64,000 nt of DNA from NCBI GenBank assembly GCA_014155875.1, contig JACEFZ010017448.1, positions 793,501 to 857,500 of the forward strand. The letters run 5' to 3'. The notes beneath the pieces were generated by a model. It saw only the letters and a program-made list of their open reading frames with translations, was not told where the DNA came from and made no database searches. Source of the DNA: Cepaea nemoralis. Lineage: Eukaryota > Mollusca > Gastropoda > Stylommatophora > Helicidae. The position numbers were made by a program, and so were the translations under genes. This document shows, in pieces, positions 1 to 10,921 of this stretch (positions are counted from its first letter, which is position 1; every line of letters begins with the position of its first letter).

Positions 1-2790
1 TCCGCTTGGGAGGTGCCTGGCAGCACCGCTGGTGACTGTATAGTCCAATGCGAGAGTGACAATCCCTGTCACCGTTTCCGCATCTGTAAGACGAGGCAAG
101 TCCCGCAGTAAGTGACTGCGTTATAAGCCTGTGCCGCCTATCCTCAGTTTGTTGGATCAGATTGCGCTCAAAGAGCACCAGTCCGTTTCGTACATCTCTT
201 CTCCAGGAGCATCTGTCTGTTGCAACTCTTTCCCACGTGTCTGGATCTATTCCAAGGGCTTTCATATCTTGTTTACACAAATCCCTATATCGCATTTGGG
301 GTCTTCCGGTTGGCCTCTTTCCTGTGGCTAGTTCTCTTTGGGAATACGTTCATCCTCCATTCGAGATACGTGGCCCAGCCACCGGAGGCGTCTCTGCTTG
401 AGGAGGGTGTGCACTGTGGTAATATCTGCTCTTTCAAGCACATGTTTGTTTGTTATGTGGTCTTTCCATGTTATGCCCAGGATACGTCTCAGACATCTCA
501 TGTGGAAGGAATTCAACTTCCTTTCCTGTCTTGAGTACAGGGTCCAGGATTCAGACCCATAGAGTAGTGTGCTAACAACACAAGCTTTATATACTTGAGC
601 TTTTGTACGCTCTGTTAGTCTATTATTCTCCCAAACTCTTTTAGCTAGCCTGGAAAATGTTGTGGCTGCCTTTCCAATGCGTCTGTCGATTTCTGTCTCT
701 AATGAAAGATTATCTGATATTGTCGACCCCAAATACACAAACTCGTGGAGGACCTTCAATTCGTAATTAGAAATTTTGATTGACGGAGGCGCACCAGCAT
801 CTTGTTCCATCACCTGTGTTTTATTTAGGCTAATGGTGAGCCCAAAGTCTTTGCAGGCAGCTGCAAAACGATCTATAAGCCATTGGAGATCTTCTGCTGT
901 ATGAGTAGTCAGTGCTGCATCACCTGCAAAAAGTAGTTCTCTTACGCATCTTGATCTTATTTTGGTCTTTGCCTTGAGTCTTGATGGGTTAAAAAGTTTG
1001 CCATCAGATCTTGTGTGGAGGTATATGCTTTCAGTGGCAGTCCCAAATGCCTGCCTTAAGAGAGCGGCGAAGACGATACTAAAGACTGTAGGAGCAAGCA
1101 CGCAGCCCTGCTTTACTCCGCTGCTGATGCTGAATGACTGGGATGTTGAGCCGTCAAATAAAATGATCCCCTGCATGTTGTCGTGGAATTATTTCACGAG
1201 ACTAAGAAGGGTGGGTGGACATCCAACCTTTTCAAGGACCTTAAAAAGGCCGCCTCTGCTCACGCGGTCAAATGCCTTTGTGAGGTCGATGAAGGCAATA
1301 TATAATGGCTTCATCTGTTCTCTGCACTTCTCTTGGAGCTGCCGGAGTGAGAAAACCATATCGATAGTGGACCTGTTGGGTCTAAATCCGCACTGCGATT
1401 CGGGGTAGATTCTTTCAGCAAGAATGTGTAATCTTTTAAGGATTACTCTGGCAAAAATCTTGCCTGTAATGCTGAGTATGGAAATGCCGCGATAGTTGTT
1501 GCAGTCGCTTCTGTCGCCTTTGTTTTTATAAAGGGTAACGATGTTTGCGTCTTTCATATCTTGTGGTACTGATTTTTCTTTCCAGCAGTGCTGAAATATT
1601 GCATACAATTCTGGGATGATTGTTTCTTTGCTACATTTTAAAATTTCAGGTGGAATACTATCTTTTCCAGGTGCCTTGCCGGATTTGAGAGTCTAGTGCT
1701 TCGCTGATTTCTGTGAGGCAAGGTTCGTTATCCAGGGCATGCATGGCAGACTGTTGATCGATGGCTTCCAGAGCTTCTTCGCTGACAGTGTTATCCACTG
1801 AGTATAGCTCTGAGTAGTGTTCTACCCAGCGATCCATTTGTTTCGCTCGATCTTTTATGATTACCCCCTCAGTTGATCGTAAAGGGGCCATCTTATTTTT
1901 TGATGGACCGACAGCTTGCTTGATGCCCTCGTACATTCCTCTTATATTTCCAGTGTCTGTACATGTTTGAATTTGAGCAGAGAGCTGTAGCCAGTACCTG
2001 TTCGCACATATTCTTGCCATCTGTTGTACTCTATTTCTGGCCGTTCGCAATGCCTGCAGTGTTTTCTCTGAAGGTGATGTTTTATACATTGAGAATGCAT
2101 GTCTCTTTATCTCCAGGACTGGGAACATCTCTTCAGAGTGTGCTTCAAACCAGTCGGTTGACTTAGTTTGCTTCTTGCCAAATGTTGAGATGGTGTAGCG
2201 AAAATGGCTCCATCTCTCGGTGGAATTTCGGTTTGTGGGGCCAGGCAGAGTATCCGCTAGAGCCTGCATGAATTTGTTGACCTTCTCTTTATTTTGGGTG
2301 CCGCTGGTGTCAATGCATAGTCTTCCTTCTGTTCTGCTTCTGTAGATTCTCTTGGGCTTTATCTTCACCTTGCTGGAGACGAGTGAATGGTCGGTGTCGC
2401 AGTCGGCACTATGATAGCTGCGAGTCAGCCGTACATTGCGGAGGTTGTTGCGTTTAGTGAGCACCAGGTCGAGTTGGTGCCAGTTCTTTGATCTGGGGTG
2501 CCTCCATGACACCTTGTGTTGAGGTTTCGTGTCAAAGAAGGTGTTGGTCACGCACAGATTATGGTGGCTGCAGAATTCCAGGAGACGTTGTCCATTGTCA
2601 TTGATCTTCCCAACGCCAAACTGTCCTAGACATGTAGGCCAAGATTTGTGGTCGGAGCCAACCCTGGCATTGAAATCCCTCAGGATAAAAAGATGTTGTT
2701 TCTCTGGTGTTTCACTGACTTCTTTGCTAAGGTCGTAATAGAACTTGTCTTTAAATTCTGATGCTGCAGTTAGTGCTGGGGCGTAAACGC
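1..2790 (-). mobile_element. RTE-like LINE, 5'-truncated and frame-broken
   Basis: Read on the minus strand, 2790-1658 encodes the latter two thirds of an apurinic-type endonuclease (ISVYAPAL, DFNARVG, HQLDLVL, DTDHSLV). 1690-1180 encodes the reverse transcriptase start (KDANIVTLYKNKGDRSDCNN, CGFRPNRS, motif A FIDLTKAFD), and 1176-328 continues through motif C and the thumb. After another frameshift near 328 the frame carries on with TGKRPTGRPQ to a Cys/His-rich tail (YRCGNGDRDCHSR) at the window edge. Breaks lie near 1690, 1180 and 328. Motif C reads FAGDA instead of FADDA, so the catalytic Asp pair is lost. It cannot be active. Confidence 0.9.
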
Positions 2791-2799
2791 TTATAAAAA

Positions 2800-2897
2800 A
2801 GAGTGACAGGAAGATAAAGGGCTGAAACATTTCGGGAAGTGGGACTACTTCTGACGATTAGAAACCTCCTGTTGTGCTTGCTCCGCGGCGGAGATTT
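2800..2897 (+). repeat. Dispersed repeat (TGTCAGGAAG family)
   Basis: The stretch from GTGACAGGAAGATAAAGGGC through CTTGCTCCGCGGCGGAG is repeated at 29588-29690 and 29752-29850, with a shorter match at 17184-17222. It abuts the truncated 5' end of the RTE-like LINE. Its class is unknown. Confidence 0.6.
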
Positions 2898-2910
2898 TAT
2901 CACTCACATT

Positions 2911-2990
2911 GTTTTTACACGCTATATAATGGTCCCCCGTTGTTTTTACACACTATATAATGGTCCCCCGTTGTTTTTACACACTAATAG
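2911..2990 (+). repeat. 31-bp tandem repeat with TATATAATGGTCC
   Basis: Two full units and one partial unit start at 2911, 2942 and 2973. The same core (TTTACACACTATATAATGG) recurs singly at 4612-4635 and 4909-4932, so it may also be part of a dispersed element that flanks the SINE there. Confidence 0.7.
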
Positions 2991-3138
2991 TTCTCATTGT
3001 TTTACACATTCGTCATTATTTGCAACTGCGAGCGGAGCTTTCAAGAACAAGTTACCTGAATAGTTCAAGAAGTCTGATACGGGGGAGGAAAATGTCACAT
3101 GGTAAGACCAACACCAAGAAACAGCAGACTCACAAGAT

Positions 3139-3774
3139 ATGCAACGTGGGAGCCACCAAAAACATATAGAAGACGAAACTACAGTCACCTCAATGAAAGA
3201 TACCACGAGGAAGGTCGACGACAACCCACCGCAGACAAGAGCCAAGACAGCTGAGAAGAAGGACGAGAAAGACGCCAGAGTCGGAAACACCGACTCGAAG
3301 ACAGTCAGATGGGTTGTCAAGCGTATTCCAGTGGAGCTGACAGATGTACAGATCCAGAATCAGCTACAACAGGAGAATCTCCACATCCGAATCTTGAGGG
3401 CGGAGCGGATTCTAACGTACTCAAAAATCCCTACGACGCTAGCGGTGGTGAAGACCGAGGGCAGCGAGATACCAGACCAGGTATTGATAAACCAGAAAGT
3501 ACAAAAACCTGAAAGATTCATACCAAGAATCACTCAATGTTCAAGATGCCAGAGGGCCGGCCACAGCAGAGCAATATGTCGCAGTAAGACAGAGATCTGC
3601 CGATACTGCGCCTATCACCACGCCTTCAAGGAGTGTCCGCTGGCCAAACAGGAAGAAACCGAAAGGCAACAGAAACTCAAACTCGAAAGAGAAAACCGAC
3701 GCAAGGAAGAAAATGAAAACATTGAAAAGATTCTACAGACAATACACAATAGAGGAGGCAAAAAGACCAAATAA
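3139..3774 (+). CDS. Zinc-knuckle nucleic-acid-binding ORF, retroelement ORF1/gag-like
   Basis: A 211-codon open frame; counted from its first ATG at 3193 it is shorter. The middle holds two Cys/His knuckles in series: CSRCQRAGHSRAIC (C-x2-C-x4-H-x4-C) and CRYCAYHHAFKEC (C-x2-C-x3-H-x4-C). A highly charged C-terminal segment follows (about 45 residues rich in Glu, Lys, Arg, Gln), likely a helix or coiled coil. Paired knuckles after a folded N-terminal part are typical of ORF1 proteins of Jockey-like LINEs and of retroelement gag proteins, which bind element RNA. No matching reverse transcriptase follows on this strand, so it is probably a relic. A domesticated gene is possible but unsupported. 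Confidence 0.6.
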   Translation: MQRGSHQKHIEDETTVTSMKDTTRKVDDNPPQTRAKTAEKKDEKDARVGNTDSKTVRWVVKRIPVELTDVQIQNQLQQENLHIRILRAERILTYSKIPTTLAVVKTEGSEIPDQVLINQKVQKPERFIPRITQCSRCQRAGHSRAICRSKTEICRYCAYHHAFKECPLAKQEETERQQKLKLERENRRKEENENIEKILQTIHNRGGKKTK

Positions 3775-3779
3775 AAAGT

Positions 3780-4610
3780 CCTAATTAAGACTGTACGCAG
3801 CCAAGAGAAACGCACACATAGCCAACACTGATCAAGGAAACTGTCAGAATCTTCCCCGGGTCTTCATCACGGGCGCCTGGCAATGACGGCCAGGTACGTG
3901 AACTGCAGTAACACTTACGACGCAGTAACAGGGACTGGGCCTGCGTGGTACACGGAGACCACGAGAGGAGAAAGCTGGACCAACACGGGCTCACTGCGGC
4001 TAGCAGGCAGACAGCCTTGGACCGTAGGACTGGACAGACGTAGAAAGAGAGCAGTGCACGTATTGAGTGTATGAGTTGACGCTAGATGAGAGAAAGCCTA
4101 TAGAGTATAGAAAGACTGAGTGCATGGTATGTAATATTGCATTCATGAACTGATGTATTATATTTATATGTGTATTGATAATGGCTAATGGCATTATCGC
4201 CGAGCTGAGCGAAGCCAGTTATGATTGCTGTTTGCGAGAAGTGCGATTAAAGTAGTTGAGAGATGTCACCGTGTGTTATGTACATTCATTCTGTGTGAGT
4301 GGTTGTTATCACATCTGTTAGTCACCACGAGCCTTTAGTGATTGCAAATCAGGACTCTGACAGAAACCACCTGAGGGGGCTGACACAAAGTATAACTCGC
4401 CGGCCGACCAATTCCCTAGCTGACGCCACAGACATAAACGCTTACATAACCAGTCCGAGTCAGGACTCACTCGTAAGAGTAAGAGCGCACAGACAGAAAC
4501 GGAAGAAAAAAACCCACAAAAACCACGGACCTCAACTCTAACCAAGGCTGAAGAAGCAGGCTGAACGAGGCCGAATTTGAAATTTGTGTTTTTGAATCAA
4601 GTCAAGTCAA
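3780..4610. other. Sequence after the zinc-knuckle ORF, probably the same relic
   Basis: No recognisable domain. One open frame near 4299-4541 ends in a basic run (RAHRQKRKKKTHK), which could be retroelement-derived. No host exon is supported. Confidence 0.3.
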
Positions 4611-4641
4611 GTTTACACATTATATAATGGTCCTTCATTGT

Positions 4642-4896
4642 TTGAGGGTGTCTCCGTGGCGAAGAGGTCAAGCCGTCTGACTCAGGCTCCGAAGATTGTG
4701 GGTTCGATTCCGGACCGCGTCCTTCGGTTCACTTGTGCATTTTTTCAGAGACTCCTGAGGGTCATCGCTGGAGATACGGAGTTCGTGCTTTGTGCGACGC
4801 TTTCGGCAATTCGCTTCGGAAAGAGACTGAGCCATATGGGATAAAACCCTGTGCAATGAAGTCGACCCTGTCGACTTTTAAGCGACTTTTTTTTTA
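4642..4896 (+). mobile_element. tRNA-derived SINE, family A (full copy)
   Basis: A pol III A-box-like TGGCGAAGAGG is at 4655 and a B box GGTTCGATTCC at 4701. The body contains GAGACTCCTGAGGGTCATCG and GAGCCATATGGGATAAAACC and ends in TCGACTTTTAAGCGAC plus a T run. Other copies are at 12090-12215, 22975-23205 and 37618-37855 (all minus); its core also occurs in the longer composites at 33740, 43408 and 63283. Confidence 0.85.
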
Positions 4897-4936
4897 AAGA
4901 CCCCTTGCTTTTTACACACTATATAATGGTCCCAAA

Positions 4937-5203
4937 GTGCCCCACCACACCTGCTTCATCGTGCATCAGTGCTATACCCAGCAGTACCGATGTGTCCATG
5001 AAAATATGGAATCAGCACCATATGCCCAATGCTCCTCAAGGTATGGAAACGGCTCCTTTAATTACTTTGTACGCTGTCTTGGCAAGCAAGCACTGACGAC
5101 TCCGCCACCGCGACAACATACAAGACTGATTGGCGTACATATTCTCATAGTATTGTTTTGCGTTTTTTGGTACAGGCATCGGTCGAGGTGCTCCATCAGG
5201 TAA
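4937..5203 (+). other. Exon-like ORF: Cys-rich segment plus transmembrane helix (doubtful)
   Basis: The frame encodes five spaced cysteines (in CFIVHQC, YRCVHENM, YAQCSSRYGNGSF, FVRCLG) followed by a hydrophobic run (LIGVHILIVLFCVFW) and basic residues (YRHRSRC). The stop overlaps a good donor-like CAG/GTAAGT at 5199-5204, so an exon reading into GTAAGT would avoid it. No convincing acceptor is seen upstream and no other exon was found. It could be chance. Confidence 0.2.
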
Positions 5204-5454
5204 GTTTCAGTTGTTTTGTCTCTCCTTTTTGTCATAAGTAAATACGCCATAATTCTCCTATACACACCCTGAACTGTTTCAGGGATTACCAAGTGTCCTC
5301 CATTCTGAAATAAGTAGCACATTTTTTTTTCTGGTTTTTTTTTTTTTCATTTTCTTTTCATTGTTCTCTTTTTTTTTTTTTTTTTTAAATCTTTCCATTC
5401 TTCTCATTGAGTTATTGTAATTGTAACTATGAAGTCACGGTAGTGTCCTCCCCG

Positions 5455-5645
5455 TGTTTGTTTTATATGTTGTGTTTTGTGTATTTGTTTGCTGATGAAG
5501 GCTAGTCGCTGCAACATCCTTTGTTTTCCGTAATTGTGTTCTGTAAAGCTGCATTACTTTGGCGGTATTTTATAGTACAGTATTTACATTTCGACAGTCT
5601 TACTCTTACCGCAGTTACACTCATTTTATTCATAGTTTAGTTGAA
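5455..5645 (+). repeat. Dispersed repeat (TTTGCTGATGAAGGCTAG family)
   Basis: The stretch from GTATTTGTTTGCTGATGAAG to TTCCACTCATTTTATTC-like sequence matches 30405-30585 over about 180 bases with scattered changes. No coding or terminal repeat signal. The neighbouring 5210-5450 is T-rich and 5650-5950 holds nothing I recognise. Confidence 0.6.
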
Positions 5646-5956
5646 AACACAACTCTTTGCAGCAGGACATCGTTTAGTCTGCTGATTTGAGTTTACCTAA
5701 TCTCGTCTGCAGCAACACAGAACTCAGAATCAATTATCTGGGCCTGGATGTCGAGATAGTTGGCTGTAGACTGTACTGCTAGGGGTTCGTTGTAACTTTT
5801 GTAGTAACGGTTTGTTTGTGCAGTTTGTTGTTACTTTAGTTAACGTTGATTATCTTCATTTTAATAGTAGAATAGATTGGAATAAATCTGTGCCTAACAA
5901 TCTACCATCATCAATATTAAAGACATTTTAATAAAATTATTTATATATATTATTAC

Positions 5957-6967
5957 TAGCTGACCCGGCCCGGCTTCGCCCAGGTCCTGGAGGGGATCTA
6001 TCTTAATCTATCTATCATCAGTCAGTCTGTCTGCTTGTTTGTCTGTCTGTCTGGCTGACCCGGCCCGGCTTCACCCAGTCCCTGGTGGGGAGCATCTCTT
6101 TTAATTCATATAAGTAGTCATATAAGCTCTCCCGTTCCCGACTATATGTCTGTCTGTCTGTCTGTCTGACCCGGCCCGGCTTCACCCAGTCCCTGGTGGG
6201 GAGCATCTCATTTAATTCATATGCGTAGTCATATAAGCTCTCCCGTTCCCGACTATCTGTTTGTCTGTCTATCTGTCTGTCTGACCCGGCCCGGCTTCAC
6301 CCAGTCCCTGGTGGGGAGCATGTCATTTAATTCATATAAGTAGTCAAATAAGCTTCCGTTCCCGACTATCTGTCTGTCTGTCTATCTATCTGACCCGGCG
6401 TGGTTTCGCCCAGCTCCTGGCGCACAGTAACTTAAAAGAATGTCCTTCCACACACCATTCATTATTTTTAATGAAAACTGTTTTTAATCACCGACATGAC
6501 AGTTGATAAGTTCTTTAAGCAGAAAAAGATGGGTTACAATGTTATGCATTATGCATTATTTTTATGAAAACTTTGAAAATGCCTTAAAGATTATATCATT
6601 ATTTATTATAACTCATATGCCTGAAAATAACTATAGACAAAGAGTTTAAGAATAGTGCAAGTAAGTCCAACAATATGACTATAAAGTATATAGAAATGTT
6701 ATTAAAAGTTATGCCCCTTGAAATAACTTTTCTAGAGTGAAGTCCCCCTGCTATATAGAAATTATATAATAAAAAATGAAAAAGTAAATGTTATTAAATA
6801 AGTAGAAGATTTTACACTAAGAAACTATTACAGTCGGTTGCACAGGAATGAAAGGAAGACGTTTAGAAAATTTCATCTCAATCGGATGTACCGTTATCGA
6901 ACGCATCCAATACATAGCTAACCACAAACACACAAAGCCACATACACTCTGTTTTATAGATATAGAT
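5957..6967 (+). mobile_element. Interspersed element with CCCGGCTTCGCCC head and GTCT-rich tandem units
   Basis: It begins CTAGCTGACCCGGCCCGGCT and contains four more copies of a unit of about 110 bp starting GACCCGGCCCGGCTTCACCC, each ending in GTCT repeats (6057, 6169, 6283, 6391). The far end is ACTCTGTTTTATAGATATAG (about 6948-6965), preceded by ATTTCATCTCAATCGG. A CCCGGCTTCGCC head with such a tail is common to an abundant invertebrate retroelement group; the exact class is not certain. Confidence 0.55.
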
Positions 6968-6984
6968 TAATTATCATAAATAAT

Positions 6985-7203
6985 TTATCAATGTTCCCTG
7001 CCAGCTGGCGTAGGTGTTCATGGCTCTCCACAGATCTCGGTCTTTGGTTTTCTGGATCAACTCTGCCATTGATATTCCTCCATGTCACCGTCTTAGTTCA
7101 TCCAGCATCATTTCTCGTGGTCTGCCTCTGCCTCTCTTCCCCTCGATCTTTCCAGTTGTCACGATGTTCTCCAACGCCTCTGCCTCTATTCTCATAGCTT
7201 GAA
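6985..7203 (-). mobile_element. LINE 3'-end fragment (GKxxGKRGRGR family)
   Basis: The minus strand encodes a C-terminal reverse-transcriptase tail with GKIEGKRGRGR, EMMLDELRR and DRDLWRAMNTYAS. The same tail occurs at 26560-26738 and 37340-37521 on the plus strand. Confidence 0.75.
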
Positions 7204-7555
7204 CCATCAGATTTTAAATTTGAGTATTTACTAATGAGACCACCACCGAAAGATAGGCCTTGAGAAACCGAATCTAACGGTACCAAGATGATGCATGTAT
7301 GTCAATTAGAAGCGAAGATATGCAACTTTGAGTGCCATGATTGTAAAAGCAGAAATTGAAACAAAAGATCTCTCTGGGCATCTTTTTTTCGTGTCCAGCT
7401 CAAGGTCAAGCAGAATTTATCAAAATTTATGTTCTTACTAGTGTAGCTTGTTTATTTTTAAACGAACATCCTAGCAACCATACATCATTGCGATCGGTGT
7501 AGCGAAGCCTAATTGCTCATGTCATCTATTTTTACATATGATGTAGCGCTATCTA

Positions 7556-8012
7556 ATTAGCATATAAAAATGGCCGCTAAGTAGTTGTTATATTAATTAA
7601 TTACCACATTCATTCTTTATATTAGCTTTAAACCCTGGCAAGTTGTAACTTGTATTCTGCGGAATCGTGCAACACACGATACATGTTATATCCTGTTTAG
7701 ATAGTATGCAATGTTACCTAATTAGCATATAAAAATGGCCGCTAAGTAGTTGTTATATTAATTAATTACCACGTTCATTCTTTATATTAGCTTTAAACCC
7801 TGGCAAGTTGTATCTTGTATTCTGCGGAATCGTGCAACGCACGATACGTGTTTTATCCTGTTTAGATAGTATGCAATGTTACATAATTAGCATATAAAAA
7901 TGGCCGCTAAGTAGTTATATTAATTAATTACCACGTTCATTCTTTATATTAGCTTTAAACCCTGGCAAGTTGTATCTTGTATTCTGCAGAATCGTGCAAC
8001 GCACGATACGTG
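7556..8012. repeat. 165-bp tandem units inside duplication copy 1
   Basis: Units start at ATTAGCATATAAAAATGGCC at 7556, 7721 and 7886; a fourth start at 8248 lies beyond an inserted LINE fragment. Equivalent units in copy 2 start at 9667, 9832 and 9998. Diverged relatives of the ATTTAAAAATGGCCGC motif lie at 11930-11950 and 12235-12260. Confidence 0.85.
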
Positions 8013-8210
8013 TTAGTTAGTTAGTTAGTCGACAGATCATCCTCGTTGCACATCGAACCATTCAGTCCATAAGTGCTCGGATCCCCTCCTCAGCAAATCC
8101 TGCAGCGTGTAGCGGCTAACGACGCCAGTTCTGTGTTGGTTTATCAATCTTCTTTGGCTTCCTGCGTAGTGTTCTTGTTTGGCCACCCCTCTTTTAATTT
8201 GCTGCTCCTG
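8013..8210 (-). mobile_element. RNase H LINE 3'-end fragment (copy 1)
   Basis: Minus-strand 3' end of the RNase H LINE, starting with the TTAG-repeat tail and GTCGACAGATCATCC. It interrupts the fourth 165-bp unit; GTGTTA appears on both sides as a likely short target duplication. It is heavily 5'-truncated. Confidence 0.85.
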
Positions 8211-8797
8211 TGTTATATCCTGTTTAGATAGTATGCAACGTTACCTAATTAGCATATAAAAATGGCCGCCAATTAATTATTATTGCAGTGATGTATGGTT
8301 GCTATTAGATTTTTAACAAATAAAAAATTTTCTTTTGCAGACTGGCCACGATATGAAAAAGATTTGCAGAAAGAAAGATATAAATAAATAAAATATTGTA
8401 ATGTAAAAAGTACTCTGCGTCCATGCAAGACTAAACAGGGGAAAAAATGCAAAAATACAAGAAACAATGGATGCAGATTAAAAAAATATTCATGTAACAG
8501 AATTTTCTCCATTACAGTAATTTTACAATAAATATTGTAATGTAAAGAGTACTCAGTACTCAGCCCATGCAAGATTGAACGCACACACACAACAAAAAAA
8601 GGGAGACGATAAGAACACATGAACACGACTTCAAAAGTAATGTTTTGCCATGTTACATGATAAAAAAAAGAGTAAAAGTATACAGATAAATAATTAATAA
8701 TCTCTAAAATTCTATTCTCTTTAACTTTAGTAGTTCAAATTGCATGTTTTGAGTGCAATTAATAAGCACACGTAAGTTGCACGCTAGTCCGACCGAT

Positions 8798-9139
8798 ATG
8801 CTTGGCGCCGCCATCTTGGGTTTCCATTCACAAAGGTTAAATAACATCTCCTTGGAAACAATATTTTTCAACCACAAATGGATGACGATTGACGATGAAA
8901 CTCTCCAACTTTATGTACAAATGGATGCAGAATTCGAAAATCTATCTCAAATTATCCAAAGATTTACAAATACAGCTTTAGAAAATAAAATTACTTACAC
9001 TTTGGCAAATATCGAAGTTATGTCAATGACACAGGTGATCTCAAATGCTGGCTATTTGCAGAATGATAGAATGGCCATTTTTCCGGAAGCGGAGATGGTA
9101 AAATCTTATTGTCACGAGTTATTTAAATATATCCAATGA
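8798..9139 (+). CDS. Unrecognised 113-codon ORF, copy 1
   Basis: The ATG at 8798 opens a frame through DMLGAAILGFHSQ, WMTIDDETLQLYVQMD, FENLSQIIQRFTN and EAEMVKSYCHELFKYIQ to TGA. A GTG at 8753 would lengthen it in the same frame, but ATG is the reasonable eukaryotic start. The protein looks soluble and mixed alpha, with no motif, signal peptide or membrane segment I can name. It is fully preserved in both copies with one amino-acid change (Met to Ile after LQLYVQ). It may be a fragment of an unknown mobile element rather than a host gene. Confidence 0.35.
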   Translation: MLGAAILGFHSQRLNNISLETIFFNHKWMTIDDETLQLYVQMDAEFENLSQIIQRFTNTALENKITYTLANIEVMSMTQVISNAGYLQNDRMAIFPEAEMVKSYCHELFKYIQ

Positions 9140-9299
9140 GATATACAAAGGGTATGTTAATAGTCCATGATGTGTCAACATGACAAACCCTTCTGCGCAA
9201 GCGCGGAAAATGGTTTCCGGTTAAAGCATGCTATACAGTAGTGATAGACCTCACTATGGGTGACATGACCACACACAAAAAAAAGCTGTTTATCTATTC

Positions 9300-9455
9300 T
9301 ATATATAATGTTCTAGTTTCATTAGCCTCTTTCAGGCATTCGATGTTAGTTACTTTGGCAGTCCAAGGAATTTGCAACCTTTGACTAAGGAACCACATCT
9401 CTGTTGCTTCCAATCTCTTCCTAATTATTTGTTCGTTTACATTCCAATAATAGCA
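9300..9455 (-). mobile_element. LINE 3' remnant (copy 1; also 11425-11578)
   Basis: Antisense of the LINE segment seen at 26340-26500 (matches include AACCACATCTCTGTTGCTTC and GTTCATTTACATTCCA-like sequence). The same remnant sits at 11425-11578 in copy 2. Diverged and non-coding. Confidence 0.7.
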
Positions 9456-10123
9456 TATATACTAGTCAATAATTAAACATTGGGTTTTTACTAATGAAAC
9501 AATCACAGTTGGATAGTAGAGCTTGATCAGATGAATCCAACGGTATCTCAACAAAGATTGTGCATCAATTCTAAGTGGAGTTATTTAATATTTTTGTGTC
9601 GTGATCTACAACCAGGAAGTACAAAGAAATCTACACCAATGTGTTAGTTCTTTTTTGAAAGACTTTATTAGCATATAAAAATGGCCGCTAAGTAGTTGTT
9701 ATATTAATTAATTACCACGTTCATTCTTTATATTAGCTTTAAACCCTGGCAAGTTGTAACTTGTATTCTGCGGAATCGTGCAACACACGATACATGTTAT
9801 ATCCTGTTTAGATAGTATGCAATGTTACCTAATTAGCATATAAAAATGGCCGCTAAGTAGTTGTTATATTAATTAATTACCACGTTCATTCTTTATATTA
9901 GCTTTAAACCCTGGCAAGTTGTATCTTGTATTCTGCGGAATCGTGCAACGCACGATACGTGTTTTATCCTGTTTAGATAGTATGCAATGTTACATAATTA
10001 GCATATAAAAATGGCCGCTAAGTAGTTATATTAATTAATTACCACGTTCATTCTTTATATTAGCTTTAAACCCTGGCAAGTTGTATCTTGTATTCTGCAG
10101 AATCGTGCAACGCACGATACGTG

Positions 10124-10321
10124 TTAGTTAGTTAGTTAGTCGACAGATCATCCTCGTTGCACATCGAACCATTCAGTCCATAAGTGCTCGGATCCCCTCC
10201 TCAGCAAATCCTGCAGCGTGTAGCGGCTAACGACGCCAGTTCTGTGTTGGTTTATCAATCTTCTTTGGCTTCCTGCGTAGTGTTCTTGTTTGGCCACCCC
10301 TCTTTTAATTTGCTGCTCCTG
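10124..10321 (-). mobile_element. RNase H LINE 3'-end fragment (copy 2)
   Basis: Identical in position and breakpoints to 8013-8210, so it was inserted before the 2.1 kb duplication. Confidence 0.85.
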
Positions 10322-10921
10322 TGTTATATCCTGTTTAGATAGTATGCAACGTTACCTAATTAGCATATAAAAATGGCCGCCAATTAATTATTATTGCAGT
10401 GATGTATGGTTGCTATTAGATTTTTAACAAATAAAAAATTTTCTTTTGCAGACTGGCCACGATATGAAAAAGATTTGCAGAAAGAAAGATATAAATAAAT
10501 AAAATATTGTAATGTAAAAAGTACTCTGCGTCCATGCAAGACTAAACAGGGGAAAAAATGCAAAAATACAAGAAACAATGGATGCAGATTAAAAAAATAT
10601 TCATGTAACAGATTTTTCTCCATTACAGTAATTTTACAATAAATATATAAATAAATATTGTAATGTAAAGAGTACTCAGTACTCAGCCCATGCAAGATTG
10701 AACGCACACACACAACAAAAAAAAGGGAGACGATAAGAACACATGAACACGACTTCAAAAGTAATGTTTTGCCATGTTACATGATAAAAAAAAGAGTAAA
10801 AGTATACAGATAAATAATTAATAATCTCTAAAATTCTATTCTCTTTAACTTTAGTAGTTCAAATTGCATGTTTTGAGTGCAATTAATAAGCACACGTAAG
10901 TTGCACGCTAGTCCGACCGAT

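Larger units (their letters stand above)
7556..9658. repeat. Tandem duplication, copy 1 (2.1 kb)
   Basis: Matches 9667-11782 almost base for base; the main difference is an insertion of about 12 bases near 10640 in copy 2. Each copy holds, in order, three units of 165 bp (7556, 7721, 7886), a minus-strand LINE 3' fragment, an AT-rich stretch with a 100-bp internal repeat, a 113-codon ORF and a LINE 3' remnant near 9300-9455. Confidence 0.93.

Noticed and set aside
4655..4725. Possible genuine tRNA gene with A and B boxes
   Set aside because: It continues into a SINE body found at three other places and has no foldable acceptor stem that I can pair; treated as a tRNA-derived SINE head.
8273..8626. 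117-codon minus-strand frame (and its copy at 10384-10758) rich in Phe and Leu
   Set aside because: AT-rich DNA with an internal 100-bp repeat; the two copies differ by a frame-neutral indel but no domain or start context supports a gene.
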